Origin: Candidatus Curtissbacteria bacterium
GTDB lineage: Bacteria > Patescibacteria > Microgenomatia > Curtissbacterales > GWA2-41-24
NCBI GenBank assembly: GCA_030647775.1
Contig: JAUSJC010000010.1
Location: 248,001-312,000, forward strand
Direction of reading: 5' to 3'
DNA length: 64,000 nucleotides
Made by a program: the position numbers and the translations under genes. Below the pieces are notes generated by a model, which did no database searches, was not told where the DNA came from, and saw only the letters and a program-made list of their open reading frames with translations. Shown one piece after another: positions 23,423 to 31,792 of this stretch. The first letter of the stretch is position 1. Each line of letters starts with the position of its first letter.

Positions 23423-23570
23423 CGTCATTGCGAACCCTTCCCCTGTCATTCTGCGCGGAGCGAAAGAATCTCATCAAGTCAGGATAAACTCCGCGAAGCA
23501 ATCTCTACGATTGTCATCTCTTCGAGCCTGAGCCTCAGAGCCGAAGGCCTGAACTCGTTTCAGGATCTAA
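23423..23570. repeat. Intergenic repeat cluster between tsaB and galE
   Basis: Contains CGTCATTGCGAAC, CTGTCATTCTGCGCGGAGCGAAAGAATCTC-type, CGCGAAGCAATCTC and CTGAACTCGTTTCAGGATCT units in a mosaic. A 62-codon frame runs through it but encodes only repeat-derived sequence, so I do not call a gene. Confidence 0.75.
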
Positions 23571-23577
23571 AAAACAA

Positions 23578-24489
23578 ATGAGCAGAATTCTTGTAACGGG
23601 CGGAGCCGGTTTCATCGGTGGACATGTAACTAAGATTTTACTTGACGAGGGTCACGATGTTGTCGTCCTCGACAACTTGTCCAAAGGCCATAAAGATTCT
23701 GTTGATAAAAGAGCGCAACTAATCGTCGGAGATATGGCTGATCCCGTCAAAACAAAAGAAGCGCTATCCGGTGCCGACGCCGTCATTCACATGGCCGGCC
23801 TGATTGTTGTACCCGAATCGGTTAAAGACCCCATCAAATATGCCCAAAATAATGTGCTTGGCTCGGTCAGTTTGCTTGAATCGATGAGAGAAACTGGTGT
23901 CAAGAAAATTATTTTCTCATCATCGGCGTGCGTTTACGGCACTCCAGATACTTTACCAATCAAAGAAGATGCGCCGCTTCGCCCGGATAATCCTTACGGC
24001 GCCACCAAAGCGTCAATTGAATCTTTCCTTCAGGCCTATCACGCCAATTTTGGTTTTGATGTCACAATTCTCCGCTACTTCAATCCTTACGGCCCCGGAG
24101 AATTGCATGACCCGGAAACCCACGCTATCCCAAACTTCATCAAATCTGCTCTTTCAAAAAAACCGATACCTCTTTACTGGAAAGGGGAGCAGGTTAGAGA
24201 TTTTATTTATATCGAAGACCTCGCCCGTGCCCATACGGACGTTCTGAGTCTTGCGGGTTTTAATATCTTTAATCTTGGCACGGAAAAAGGCGTGAAAGTG
24301 AAAGATGTCATTGACAAAATCTTTGAAATCGTGGGCTTCGAAGTCGAAGTTAAAGATCTTGGCGAGCGCCTGGGCGACGTGGCGGCAAACTACGCCTCAA
24401 GCGAAAGACTCCACGAAGCCGTCGGTTGGCAGGCAAAAGTGAACCTCAAAGACGGCTTAAAGCAAACAATCGAATTCTTCAAAAAATAA
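23578..24489 (+). CDS. galE: UDP-glucose 4-epimerase-like SDR enzyme
   Basis: 303 residues, extended short-chain dehydrogenase. NAD-binding GGAGFIGG (about residues 8-15), catalytic SSSACVYG and YGATK (Tyr about 142, Lys 146), and sugar-domain blocks LRYFNPYGPGE and VRDFIYIEDLARAH. Interconverts UDP-hexoses or a similar nucleotide sugar; exact substrate unknown. It starts eight bases after a repeat cluster and ends opposite a TrpR-family gene, with a 34-nt perfect hairpin between. Confidence 0.85.
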   Translation: MSRILVTGGAGFIGGHVTKILLDEGHDVVVLDNLSKGHKDSVDKRAQLIVGDMADPVKTKEALSGADAVIHMAGLIVVPESVKDPIKYAQNNVLGSVSLLESMRETGVKKIIFSSSACVYGTPDTLPIKEDAPLRPDNPYGATKASIESFLQAYHANFGFDVTILRYFNPYGPGELHDPETHAIPNFIKSALSKKPIPLYWKGEQVRDFIYIEDLARAHTDVLSLAGFNIFNLGTEKGVKVKDVIDKIFEIVGFEVEVKDLGERLGDVAANYASSERLHEAVGWQAKVNLKDGLKQTIEFFKK

Positions 24490-24517
24490 GTTCCCGCAAA
24501 ATTTGTCCTGAGTTTAC

Positions 24518-24551
24518 CGTCTAGCCTTGCAAGACCTTGCAAGGCTAGACG
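24518..24551. repeat. Perfect 16-bp hairpin between convergent genes
   Basis: CGTCTAGCCTTGCAAG and its exact complement flank a 2-nt AC loop. A related AAGGTCTTGTAAGG segment follows at 24558-24571. No T-tract on the galE side; it may still act as a bidirectional stop or be a mobile palindrome. Confidence 0.85.
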
Positions 24552-24622
24552 GGTCTCAAGGTCTTGTAAGGTCTCATCTTTGCGAAGCGAAGTAAAGTTA
24601 TAAGAACCCATTTTATTCTTTC

Positions 24623-24654
24623 TAACTTCGATAATCTAGATAATTAGAGTTAGA
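24623..24654. promoter_or_regulatory. Second AATCTAGAT palindrome, downstream of the TrpR-like gene
   Basis: TCTAAC...ATAATCTAGATAATT...GTTAGA shares the ATAATCTAGAT core with the palindrome at the TrpR-like start (25105-25130). It could be a second operator or part of a terminator region. Confidence 0.4.
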
Positions 24655-24668
24655 CTAAACGCAAGATT

Positions 24669-25106
24669 TTAGACAAGAGTTTTCTTTTTGTGACCCAACC
24701 TGTATTTAATTACCTCTTCTGGTAAAAAAGCTTTTCTTGGAGTCCCCAATCTATAAAGCGCGCTTTCTATATCTTGCCAGAATTGCCGACCCGCTTCAGT
24801 CATTACAATTTTATTAATTGCAAGTTTATATCCATTATTCATCTTCAATATTAAAGATACTTTTGAAATAGTTTCTCCCGAAACCTTTAGGAGATTTTTA
24901 ATAGTCCCGTAATCTGTTGATTTCAAAAGCAAAACAGCAATAGCCAACCGTTTGGCCAGAACTATTCTTTCTACCGGAGTAAGGAGATCATTTAAAAATA
25001 TTTGAATATCTTTCTTATCTTTGAGCTGGGATATGGCTTCCCACAGAGTTTCAAAAATCTGTTCTTCAATTCTTTTATCCAACAACCGTCTTGAAACTTG
25101 TGACAC
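24669..25106 (-). CDS. TrpR/YerC-family transcriptional regulator
   Basis: 145 residues, GTG start. The central region FLNDLLTPVERIVLAKRLAIAVLLLKS...TIKNLLKVSGETISKVS (in parts, about residues 45-90) matches the TrpR/YerC helix-turn-helix fold. E. coli TrpR binds CTAG-containing palindromes. Here the start codon lies at the edge of the 26-bp palindrome 25105-25130 whose centre is TCTAGA, and the promoter -10 box lies inside it. Autorepression is therefore likely. The ligand is unknown; YerC-type members often do not bind tryptophan. A C-terminal extension ends in basic KKK. Confidence 0.8.
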   Translation of the reverse strand: MSQVSRRLLDKRIEEQIFETLWEAISQLKDKKDIQIFLNDLLTPVERIVLAKRLAIAVLLLKSTDYGTIKNLLKVSGETISKVSLILKMNNGYKLAINKIVMTEAGRQFWQDIESALYRLGTPRKAFLPEEVIKYRLGHKKKTLV

Positions 25107-25146
25107 TCTAATAATCTAGATTAATAGAGTAAAATTACGAAGTCAA
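25105..25146 (-). promoter_or_regulatory. Promoter and palindromic operator of the TrpR-like gene
   Basis: On the minus strand TTGACT (25146-25141), a 17-nt spacer and TAATCT (25123-25118). The palindrome ACTCTAATAATCT/AGATTAATAGAGT (25105-25130, one mismatch) covers the -10 box, start point and the GTG start codon. The 115-nt region up to 25221 also has TTGACA at 25183-25188 facing the M23 gene but no clear -10 for it. Confidence 0.7.
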
Positions 25147-25221
25147 GCCTTTACGAAGACCGATTATACGTGGGTTCAGGATTTGACATTATATAGCCGG
25201 ATATAGTTTGCTGAATTTAGA

Positions 25222-27720
25222 TTGAAATTTTTAAAACTTCTAATCTGCCCGATTTTTTTCTTAGCTATTTCGATAGTTATCTCTCCTAAGGAAATTTTTG
25301 CGTCAACAGAATTCAAACCGCAACTTTCCTGGCAAAGAAGCGCTGAAGCCCCGGATAGAATTGTTACGGAGACAAGTATTGGCTCAAAAGTAAACGATGC
25401 GCTTTCTCTTCCGCTTGATCCAAGCCAGGCAGTTTTTGATAATGGAGACTTTACTCCTCTGGCAAATAAAAATGTTGTCGCTTCAGGCATAAATTGGGCT
25501 TCCTGGAAACAATATTCGTCGCCGGCGCCAAATCAATGCGGAAATGTATTCGAGCTAAGACATCTCCAGGCCAAATTTAATTTATCTCAAGACTTCAACA
25601 TTGCAAATGTTGACAAAGTGAAAATTGTCAGTCCCTACTATCCAAACGACCTTCTGCCAATAAACGATAATGCTTACATTTATCTCAATGGGAATTTCAT
25701 CAAACGAGTCGGAACAAGCTATGGAGCGAGTAATTTTGGGATGAATGGTACTGCACCTTACGCAAACGAAACAGATGGTTGGGCAGGTAATGGCGATTTA
25801 GGACAAACAGCTTCTCAATATCTCCATTCAGGACAAAACATTATTGATATAGTTGCCGGCGAATTTTGCCTTTGGGGTGGTATGGGGGAACTGGAATTAA
25901 TACTCCAACTAAAAGCCCCCCTCGGCCCAACACCATTTCTAGACTTGCCATGGGATTATCAAAGCCAAGGTCAAAGTTTTCAAAATGCCGCAATGGATAT
26001 TTATTCCTTTTTTGATCATAAGTATCCTTTAATCTTTACAGAACCGGGAGATGCAAAAGGGAAAATAGTAACTTACACCGGAGTCGAGGAGAGTGATCAA
26101 GTGAAACGTTACTCTGGCCACAACGGTTATGATTATCCTTTGCCAAATGGCACACCGGTTCTCGCAGCAGCAGGCGGTACTGCTTCATATAAATACGATA
26201 TCGATGGCGGTGAAACTATTATCGTTTACCATGAGAGTGGCTTCTTTACTTGGTATATGCATCTCCAGAAAGGCACAACAATCACAAATGAACCAGGAAA
26301 GACAGTGAATGTTGTTAAAGGCCAACAGATAGCTTTATCTGGTAATACTGGTAGTAATACAACCGGTCCTCACCTACATATTTCAGTGATCAAAGATTTA
26401 AATAGTAATGGAGTACTGGATTTCGACACTGATCACCCTAATGGTTTAATTGATCCTTATGGTTGGGAAGGTGATGGTAATAATGGCACCATAAAAGATG
26501 ACCCTTGGCCACTTTTTGGCGGCATAAAAAGCAGTTACCTTTGGATTAAACCTCTAGACCCGACAACTGGTCCAATTTCACAATCTGGGGGTGAGCTAAC
26601 TGGGGGACAAGCAAAAGTAATTTTTCCGGAAGATTCTACAAGACCCAATCTTAATCTTAATATTTATGAGCAGCCAGCTTTTAATGCTTCATCAATTCTA
26701 AAAGGGATAAGTCACACATTTAACATTAAAGTCGTCGATGTTATTGGAAACCTAATCACCAATTTCAATAAACCGTATAAACTAATCATAGACTACAGCA
26801 ATTTTGACTTGGTAAATATCATTGAAAACACCCTTTCAATTTACTGGTTTAACCCCATAAGCCAAAACTGGGAAAAAGTGCCTACTGATCTGTCCAATAA
26901 AACCGCATCAGCAGAACTTAACCATGCCTCACTTTTTATCTTGATGGGTGAGGTTAAAGATCTAACACCCCCTACTACAACAATAAATTTGAGGGGTGAT
27001 GAAGGCCAAGATAATTATTTCAGGTCAGATGTTACAGTCTCCTTAAATGCTTCTGATAATGGCGGAGTTGGTGTCAACGAAACTTATTTCAGTATTGGCA
27101 ATAATATAGATTGGCAACTCTACACCCAGCCACTCAATTTTACCCAAGAAGGGATTTACACAATATTTGTACACTCAATTGATAAAGGCAGAAATGTTGA
27201 AACACCACATTCAATAACATTTCATATTGATAAAACCCCGCCGGAAGCGAAAATATTTATAGATCAGGACAAACAAGATTTGGTCATTGCCGGCATAGAT
27301 GCAAATCAAACAACAGTAACAAGAGCAGACAACCCAACAACCCAAAAGAAAGACGATGCCGTTTATACAATCACGGATATTGCAGGTAACACCCTAAAGC
27401 TAGATGTCCGTGAGCGTGACAAAGAAAAACAAGACAGATTTAAAATCTTCTCCGCACAATACAACAATGATCCACCCATTTTAGAACCGAGTAATCATTT
27501 CAATGTTTTATATCAAGGCAAAAAAGACAAACTAAATGTTAAGGAGCAAAACTTTGAGATAAAAGACGAAGTAAAAATACGAATTCAATACAATCAAAAG
27601 AAAAACCAAAGCACTATTATTACAAAACAAAATGGTCAGGAAAGAATTAAAGAAATAAAACCGGGCCTAGTTCTGTTGCAACTAACAACCAATAAAGGTA
27701 ATCTAGAATATAGCTACTAA
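25222..27720 (+). CDS. Large secreted M23 peptidase with Ig-like C-terminal domains
   Basis: 832 residues, TTG start. Signal peptide (1-27) ending near EIFAS. An N-terminal beta-rich region (about 30-235) is followed by an M23 domain in the usual order: GHNGYD with His300 and Asp304, then TGPHLHISV with His384 and His386. An acidic DLNSNGVLDFDTDHPNG insert, calcium-loop-like, follows the HxH site. The C-terminal part has Ig-like repeats (about 590-690, PPTTTINLRG, SIDKGRNVE). No C-terminal anchor, so secreted. It likely cuts peptidoglycan cross-bridges. It abuts the next gene without a gap. Confidence 0.85.
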   Translation: MKFLKLLICPIFFLAISIVISPKEIFASTEFKPQLSWQRSAEAPDRIVTETSIGSKVNDALSLPLDPSQAVFDNGDFTPLANKNVVASGINWASWKQYSSPAPNQCGNVFELRHLQAKFNLSQDFNIANVDKVKIVSPYYPNDLLPINDNAYIYLNGNFIKRVGTSYGASNFGMNGTAPYANETDGWAGNGDLGQTASQYLHSGQNIIDIVAGEFCLWGGMGELELILQLKAPLGPTPFLDLPWDYQSQGQSFQNAAMDIYSFFDHKYPLIFTEPGDAKGKIVTYTGVEESDQVKRYSGHNGYDYPLPNGTPVLAAAGGTASYKYDIDGGETIIVYHESGFFTWYMHLQKGTTITNEPGKTVNVVKGQQIALSGNTGSNTTGPHLHISVIKDLNSNGVLDFDTDHPNGLIDPYGWEGDGNNGTIKDDPWPLFGGIKSSYLWIKPLDPTTGPISQSGGELTGGQAKVIFPEDSTRPNLNLNIYEQPAFNASSILKGISHTFNIKVVDVIGNLITNFNKPYKLIIDYSNFDLVNIIENTLSIYWFNPISQNWEKVPTDLSNKTASAELNHASLFILMGEVKDLTPPTTTINLRGDEGQDNYFRSDVTVSLNASDNGGVGVNETYFSIGNNIDWQLYTQPLNFTQEGIYTIFVHSIDKGRNVETPHSITFHIDKTPPEAKIFIDQDKQDLVIAGIDANQTTVTRADNPTTQKKDDAVYTITDIAGNTLKLDVRERDKEKQDRFKIFSAQYNNDPPILEPSNHFNVLYQGKKDKLNVKEQNFEIKDEVKIRIQYNQKKNQSTIITKQNGQERIKEIKPGLVLLQLTTNKGNLEYSY

Positions 27721-28287
27721 ATGAAATTTATACTGCCCATTATTCTCGTACTAGTGCTAATCTCTGGCTACTTTATGTTGTCGAAAAACGGCGCTCCTAG
27801 CATTGCTCCTAAATCATCTCAAATACAATCACCAAACCCCACGAGTCAAGCGGAGTTAACCCCAGTGAGGAGCTATATGAATAGTTCATTAAAACTCTCT
27901 CTTAATTATCCAGAAAATTGGCAAATTTCAGAATCAGGAACAGACGTAATATTCGCAACAACAAAAGAAAGTTTGGGCAAGGACGAAACAAGGAAAGAGG
28001 AACTACGCGTTTTTATTGGAAGGACGCCTTTGCTTCAGGGTCAAAATTTAGAAAAATATATCTCCGATATCGATAAAAGATCCAAACCAAATATTTTTGA
28101 CCAAAAAAGTATTTTAGTCGACAGAGAAAAAGCAATAAGAAGAGTTACCAGTCTAGGTAATTACGAAGCAATAGTTATTTATGTACAATCTGGAACGAAA
28201 ATATATACAATATCTGCAACTCCCGCAGATTCTACGTTTATGCCAGCTTTTGACCAAATGCTCCAAAGTTTTAAATTCCTACCTTGA
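27721..28287 (+). CDS. Membrane-anchored PsbP-like domain protein
   Basis: 188 residues. N-terminal hydrophobic helix (4-20), a Ser/Pro/Gln linker, then a domain from NSSLKLSLNYPENWQISESG (about 55-74) to MLQSFKFLP that follows the PsbP/PsbP-like pattern (LxYPxxW at the start, FxQMLxSFKF at the end). Function unknown in this setting. ATG follows the stop of the M23 gene directly, so the two are coupled. Nothing further is recognisable in the 94-nt gap after it except the next promoter. Confidence 0.65.
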   Translation: MKFILPIILVLVLISGYFMLSKNGAPSIAPKSSQIQSPNPTSQAELTPVRSYMNSSLKLSLNYPENWQISESGTDVIFATTKESLGKDETRKEELRVFIGRTPLLQGQNLEKYISDIDKRSKPNIFDQKSILVDREKAIRRVTSLGNYEAIVIYVQSGTKIYTISATPADSTFMPAFDQMLQSFKFLP

Positions 28288-28338
28288 CCAAATCGCCCAA
28301 TCCTTCCGCTACACGCCGTAGCTTTCTAGTGCCTATAC

Positions 28339-28367
28339 TTGTTGCTTATTTTGCTGTGTAATATAAT
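28339..28367 (+). promoter_or_regulatory. Promoter TTGTTG-N17-TATAAT at the head of the glycan locus
   Basis: TTGTTG (28339-28344), 17-nt spacer, perfect TATAAT (28362-28367), 14 bases before the ATG of rmlA at 28382. Probably drives the sugar-nucleotide genes. Confidence 0.6.
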
Positions 28368-28381
28368 TACCAAATCAATAT

Positions 28382-29134
28382 ATGAAAGGCGTAATTTTAG
28401 CCGGCGGTCTTGGTACCCGCCTTTATCCCTTAACCCACGCGACCAATAAACATCTACTTCCGGTTTTTGATAAGCCGATGATCTATTACCCCATAAAGAC
28501 GCTTGTTGATGCCGGCATTGATGAGATTTTAATTATTGTCGGCGGCCCCCACGCCGGAGATTTTATTAGGGTTCTTAAAAACGGTCAGGATTTCGGCGTC
28601 AAACATCTGGAATATGCTTATCAGGATTCCGGTGACGGGGGAATAGCCGATGCTCTCCGCCTGGCACGTGATTTTGCGGACCATGATTCAGTTACCGTAA
28701 TCCTTGGAGATAATTGTACCGATGCGGATATCGGAAAGGAAGTTAAAAATTTTAAAGAAGGCGCAGTTATTTTCTTAAAAGAAGTTCCGGATCCCGAGCG
28801 TTTTGGAATTGTCGAGCTTGACCCAAAGGACAAAACAAGGGTGGTTGATATTGCCGAGAAACCCCAGAAACCAAAAACAAATTTAGCTGTTACCGGTCTA
28901 TATATTTACGACAGCAATGTCTTTCATCATATAGAAACGATTAAACCTTCTGCCCGCGGACAATTGGAAATTACGGATGTAAACAATATTTATGTCAAAG
29001 AAGGCAATTTGCGCTGGGCGCCGCTTTCCGGCTTTTGGTCAGACGCCGGAACGTTTGAAAGTCTTTATCGGACTAGTGTTTATTGGGCAAGGAAAAACCT
29101 CGGCAAAGAAGAAAAAGAACTAACAACCTTCTAA
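28382..29134 (+). CDS. rmlA: Glucose-1-phosphate thymidylyltransferase
   Basis: 250 residues, the short single-domain form. Makes dTDP-glucose from dTTP and glucose-1-phosphate, the first step to dTDP-L-rhamnose. Nucleotide-binding GGLGTRLYPLT (about residues 8-18), KHLLPVFDKPMIYYP, metal-binding GDN (about 110), EKPQKPK and the sugar-site WSDAGTFESL. It lies with rmlB, rmlC and rmlD in order. Two bases separate its stop from a 44-codon remnant of an epimerase gene. Confidence 0.93.
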   Translation: MKGVILAGGLGTRLYPLTHATNKHLLPVFDKPMIYYPIKTLVDAGIDEILIIVGGPHAGDFIRVLKNGQDFGVKHLEYAYQDSGDGGIADALRLARDFADHDSVTVILGDNCTDADIGKEVKNFKEGAVIFLKEVPDPERFGIVELDPKDKTRVVDIAEKPQKPKTNLAVTGLYIYDSNVFHHIETIKPSARGQLEITDVNNIYVKEGNLRWAPLSGFWSDAGTFESLYRTSVYWARKNLGKEEKELTTF

Positions 29135-29135
29135 T

Positions 29136-29270
29136 ATGAAACTCCTTATTACCGGTGGCGCCGGATTCTTAGAGTATGGAGTTACTCTGGGTTTTGAAAA
29201 AATACCTAGAGTAACGCAACACTCGCAAAACGGAGGAATCAACCAAATGCTTGTAGACAAATCAAAATAA
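29136..29270 (+). pseudogene. Fragment of an SDR epimerase N-terminus before rmlB
   Basis: 44 codons beginning MKLLITGGAGF, the Rossmann start seen in rmlB (MSKILVTGGAGFIGSN) just downstream, but then continuing with unrelated LEYGVTLGFEKIP and ending at TAA 29268-29270. I read it as the remnant of a deleted or duplicated epimerase gene. It could still be translated. GGAGG at 29232-29236 is inside it and too far from the rmlB start to serve it. Confidence 0.6.
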
Positions 29271-29277
29271 ACAATTC

Positions 29278-30291
29278 ATGAGTAAGATTTTAGTAACAGG
29301 CGGCGCCGGCTTTATCGGAAGCAACTTTATCTACTATTGGTTAAAAAATCATTCCCAAGACCAAGTAATTAACTACGATAAACTTACCTATTCGGGAAAT
29401 TTAGAAAATCTCAAAAGCATAGAGTCAAACAAAAATTATTCTTTTATCCACAGTGATATTGCCGATGCTAAAAAAATTGGGGATGCGCTAAAAGGAGTCG
29501 ATACTGTTGTAAACTTTGCCGCCGAAAGCCACGTTGATAGGTCAATTCTCGATCCGGCATCATTTATCCTGACCAATGTTGTTGGTACGCAAGTTCTTCT
29601 TGATGCCGCCCGCGATGCAAAAATTAAAAGGTTTCATCACATCTCAACCGATGAGGTCTTTGGGTCTCTTGATCTTGACTCAAAAGAGAAATTCACGGAA
29701 ACCACCCCTTATAATCCGAGAAGCCCATATGCCGCTTCCAAAGCCGCCTCCGACCATCTCGTCCGTGCCTACTTTCATACTTATGATTTACCAATTACTA
29801 TCTCCAATTGCGCCAACAACTTTGGCCCTTACCACTTTCCGGAAAAACTAATCCCCCTTGCCATTACCAATATCCTGGAAGGCAAAAAAGTGCCGGTTTA
29901 TGGCGACGGCCTTTATGTCCGCGAATGGCTGTATGTCGAAGATCATTGTTCCGGTATCGAAAAAGTCTTGGAAAATGGGAAAATCGGCGAGACTTATCTT
30001 ATCGGTATAGACATGGATATCCCCAATATTGAAGTCATCAAAAAAATCCTGCGGCTCCTGTCAGCCAGTGATGATCTAATCGAATACGTTAAAGATCGCC
30101 CCGGCCATGACCGCCGGTACGCAATCGACTCGGCAAAAATCCGAAAAGAACTTGGTTGGGAACCAAAGTACGATTTTGACGAAGCTCTGGCCCTTACCGT
30201 AAAGTGGTATCAGGATAATCAAAATTGGTGGAAGAAACTCAAGGACAAAAGTTATAATGATTATTACAAGAAGCAGTATATAAAAAGATAA
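29278..30291 (+). CDS. rmlB: dTDP-glucose 4,6-dehydratase
   Basis: 337 residues. Converts dTDP-glucose to dTDP-4-keto-6-deoxyglucose with bound NAD. GGAGFIGSNF (about residues 8-17), AAESHVDRSI, the catalytic STDEVFGSL, YAASKAASDH (Tyr/Lys pair) and NCANNFGPYHFPEKLIP. Stop and next start overlap by one base (TAATG), so rmlB and rmlC are coupled. Confidence 0.95.
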   Translation: MSKILVTGGAGFIGSNFIYYWLKNHSQDQVINYDKLTYSGNLENLKSIESNKNYSFIHSDIADAKKIGDALKGVDTVVNFAAESHVDRSILDPASFILTNVVGTQVLLDAARDAKIKRFHHISTDEVFGSLDLDSKEKFTETTPYNPRSPYAASKAASDHLVRAYFHTYDLPITISNCANNFGPYHFPEKLIPLAITNILEGKKVPVYGDGLYVREWLYVEDHCSGIEKVLENGKIGETYLIGIDMDIPNIEVIKKILRLLSASDDLIEYVKDRPGHDRRYAIDSAKIRKELGWEPKYDFDEALALTVKWYQDNQNWWKKLKDKSYNDYYKKQYIKR

Positions 30292-30830
30292 TGAACTACC
30301 AATACCTCAATTTAGAAAACCGGAAAGATTTAATCGACGGTGTGATTGTCCGCAAGCTAATAATCCATAAAGATGAATCAGGCAGTTTAGTTGAAACCTT
30401 AAGACGCGATTGGCAGGATGTTTTTAATGACACGAATCTTTCGTTTGCCATGCAATATATGTCTATTACGCCGTCCGGCATTGCGCGCGACGAAGACAAA
30501 TGGCACGTCCACAAATTTCAAAAAGACCGTTTCATCTGTACTTCCGGGAAAATTGTAACCGCTATTTTCGATCCCCGCGAAGGATCCAAAACAAATGGAA
30601 AATTAAATCTTTTTGCAATGAGTCCGAGTAAAGTTGAAGAAATGTATATGGTTGTAATTCCCGAAAATACTTATCATGGTTTTATGGTTGTTTCCAAAGA
30701 ACCGGCCCATCTTTTAAATTTTCCAACCCAACTTTACAATACTGAAGATGAAGGTCGTATTCCAAATACCCAATTCTCTTGGGTAAAAGCCCGGGAAGAT
30801 TTTGGGCTGCCATCTCTTTCCCTAAAATAA
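30291..30830 (+). CDS. rmlC: dTDP-4-dehydrorhamnose 3,5-epimerase-like cupin
   Basis: 179 residues. Cupin barrel with GSLVETLRRDW (about 31-41), WHVHKFQKDRFIC (catalytic His region, about 71-83) and PENTYHGFMV (about 125-134). Epimerises C3 and C5 of the dTDP-sugar. The family pattern is diverged from E. coli RmlC, but its place between rmlB and rmlD supports the role. Overlaps its neighbours by one base at each side. Confidence 0.82.
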   Translation: MNYQYLNLENRKDLIDGVIVRKLIIHKDESGSLVETLRRDWQDVFNDTNLSFAMQYMSITPSGIARDEDKWHVHKFQKDRFICTSGKIVTAIFDPREGSKTNGKLNLFAMSPSKVEEMYMVVIPENTYHGFMVVSKEPAHLLNFPTQLYNTEDEGRIPNTQFSWVKAREDFGLPSLSLK

Positions 30831-31738
30831 TGATTAAAACTAAAATAGCAGTAATTGGTGCGTCGTCAATGGTTGGTTCACGTTTTTATGAACTGGCGGA
30901 AGACGATTTTGATTTAATAAAAGCAGACTTAAATGGGGAAAACCCTATTGATATAACCAACTCAAAATCGGTAGAAGATTTCTTTCAAAATCATGGTTTT
31001 GATTTGGCTATTCTTTTTTCGGCTTATACCGATGTCGAAGGGGCCCAAAAACAAAAAGGTGATAAAAATGGTCCCTGTTGGCAAATTAATGTCGAAGGCA
31101 CCAAAAATGTCGCAGGTGCCTGCCGAAAATTTCATAAGAGACTAATTTTCGTTTCAACCGATTTTGTTTTTGATGGAGTCGAGGGGCCATCGGCAGAAGA
31201 CAAGCCAACCCAAAAAGATTATGAGAAAATTTCTTGGTATGGCGCCTCAAAAGTTGAAGCGGAAAAAATTATTCAGGAAATATTGCCCGAGTCAGTAATC
31301 CTAAGGATCGCCTACCCGTACCGCAGCCGGTACGAGGCCAAAGATGATATTGCCAAAAGGTATCTTAAACTTTACAGGGATCAAAAAATGTATCCGGTTT
31401 TTACCGATCAATTAATTACACCGACTTTTATAGACGATTTGGCTCCGGCGATTAAACTACTGGTTGAAAAAGGTGTAAATGGTATATTCCACGTTGCTAG
31501 CCCGAAAGTTGTGACACAATACAATTTTGCCAAAAAGACCATAGAAGTTTTCGGTGGCGACCCCAACACTATCCCTAAAGGTTCAATCTTGGAGTTTTTA
31601 AAAAATCCCGAAGTAACCCCGCGTCCGATAAATGGCGGCCTAAAAACAGAAAAAATTCAGGCTCTTGGCTTTACTCCCACCAGTTGGGATAAGGGTATTG
31701 AAATAATAAACGGACAGTCAAAAGGTAAATTGATTTAA
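30830..31738 (+). CDS. rmlD: dTDP-4-dehydrorhamnose reductase-like SDR
   Basis: 302 residues. NAD(P)-binding GASSMVGSRF (about residues 8-17), LFSAYTDVEGAQ, STDFVFDG (RmlD has STDYVFDG), and catalytic YGASKVEAE. Reduces the 4-keto group to give dTDP-L-rhamnose. ATG 30830 overlaps the rmlC stop by one base; the frame is open further upstream but inside rmlC. Completes an rmlABCD set. Confidence 0.85.
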   Translation: MIKTKIAVIGASSMVGSRFYELAEDDFDLIKADLNGENPIDITNSKSVEDFFQNHGFDLAILFSAYTDVEGAQKQKGDKNGPCWQINVEGTKNVAGACRKFHKRLIFVSTDFVFDGVEGPSAEDKPTQKDYEKISWYGASKVEAEKIIQEILPESVILRIAYPYRSRYEAKDDIAKRYLKLYRDQKMYPVFTDQLITPTFIDDLAPAIKLLVEKGVNGIFHVASPKVVTQYNFAKKTIEVFGGDPNTIPKGSILEFLKNPEVTPRPINGGLKTEKIQALGFTPTSWDKGIEIINGQSKGKLI

Positions 31739-31783
31739 TTGACCATTTTTAGCTAAAATGTCCTATACCCGATGCCCATCGGG
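31730..31783 (+). promoter_or_regulatory. Promoter TTGATT-N18-TAAAAT plus 5'-end hairpin for ugd
   Basis: TTGATT (31730-31735), 18-nt spacer, TAAAAT (31754-31759). The predicted transcript starts near 31766, directly at a hairpin CCCGATG-CC-CATCGGG (31768-31783), ten bases before ATG 31793. The same arrangement is found at prfB. Confidence 0.5.
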
Positions 31784-31792
31784 CTAGTTAAT

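Noticed and set aside
23393..23581. 62-codon ORF between tsaB and galE
   Set aside because: Its whole sequence is made of intergenic repeat units (GTCATTGCGA, GAAGCAATCTC, CTGAACTCGTTTCAGGATCT); no domain or start signal.
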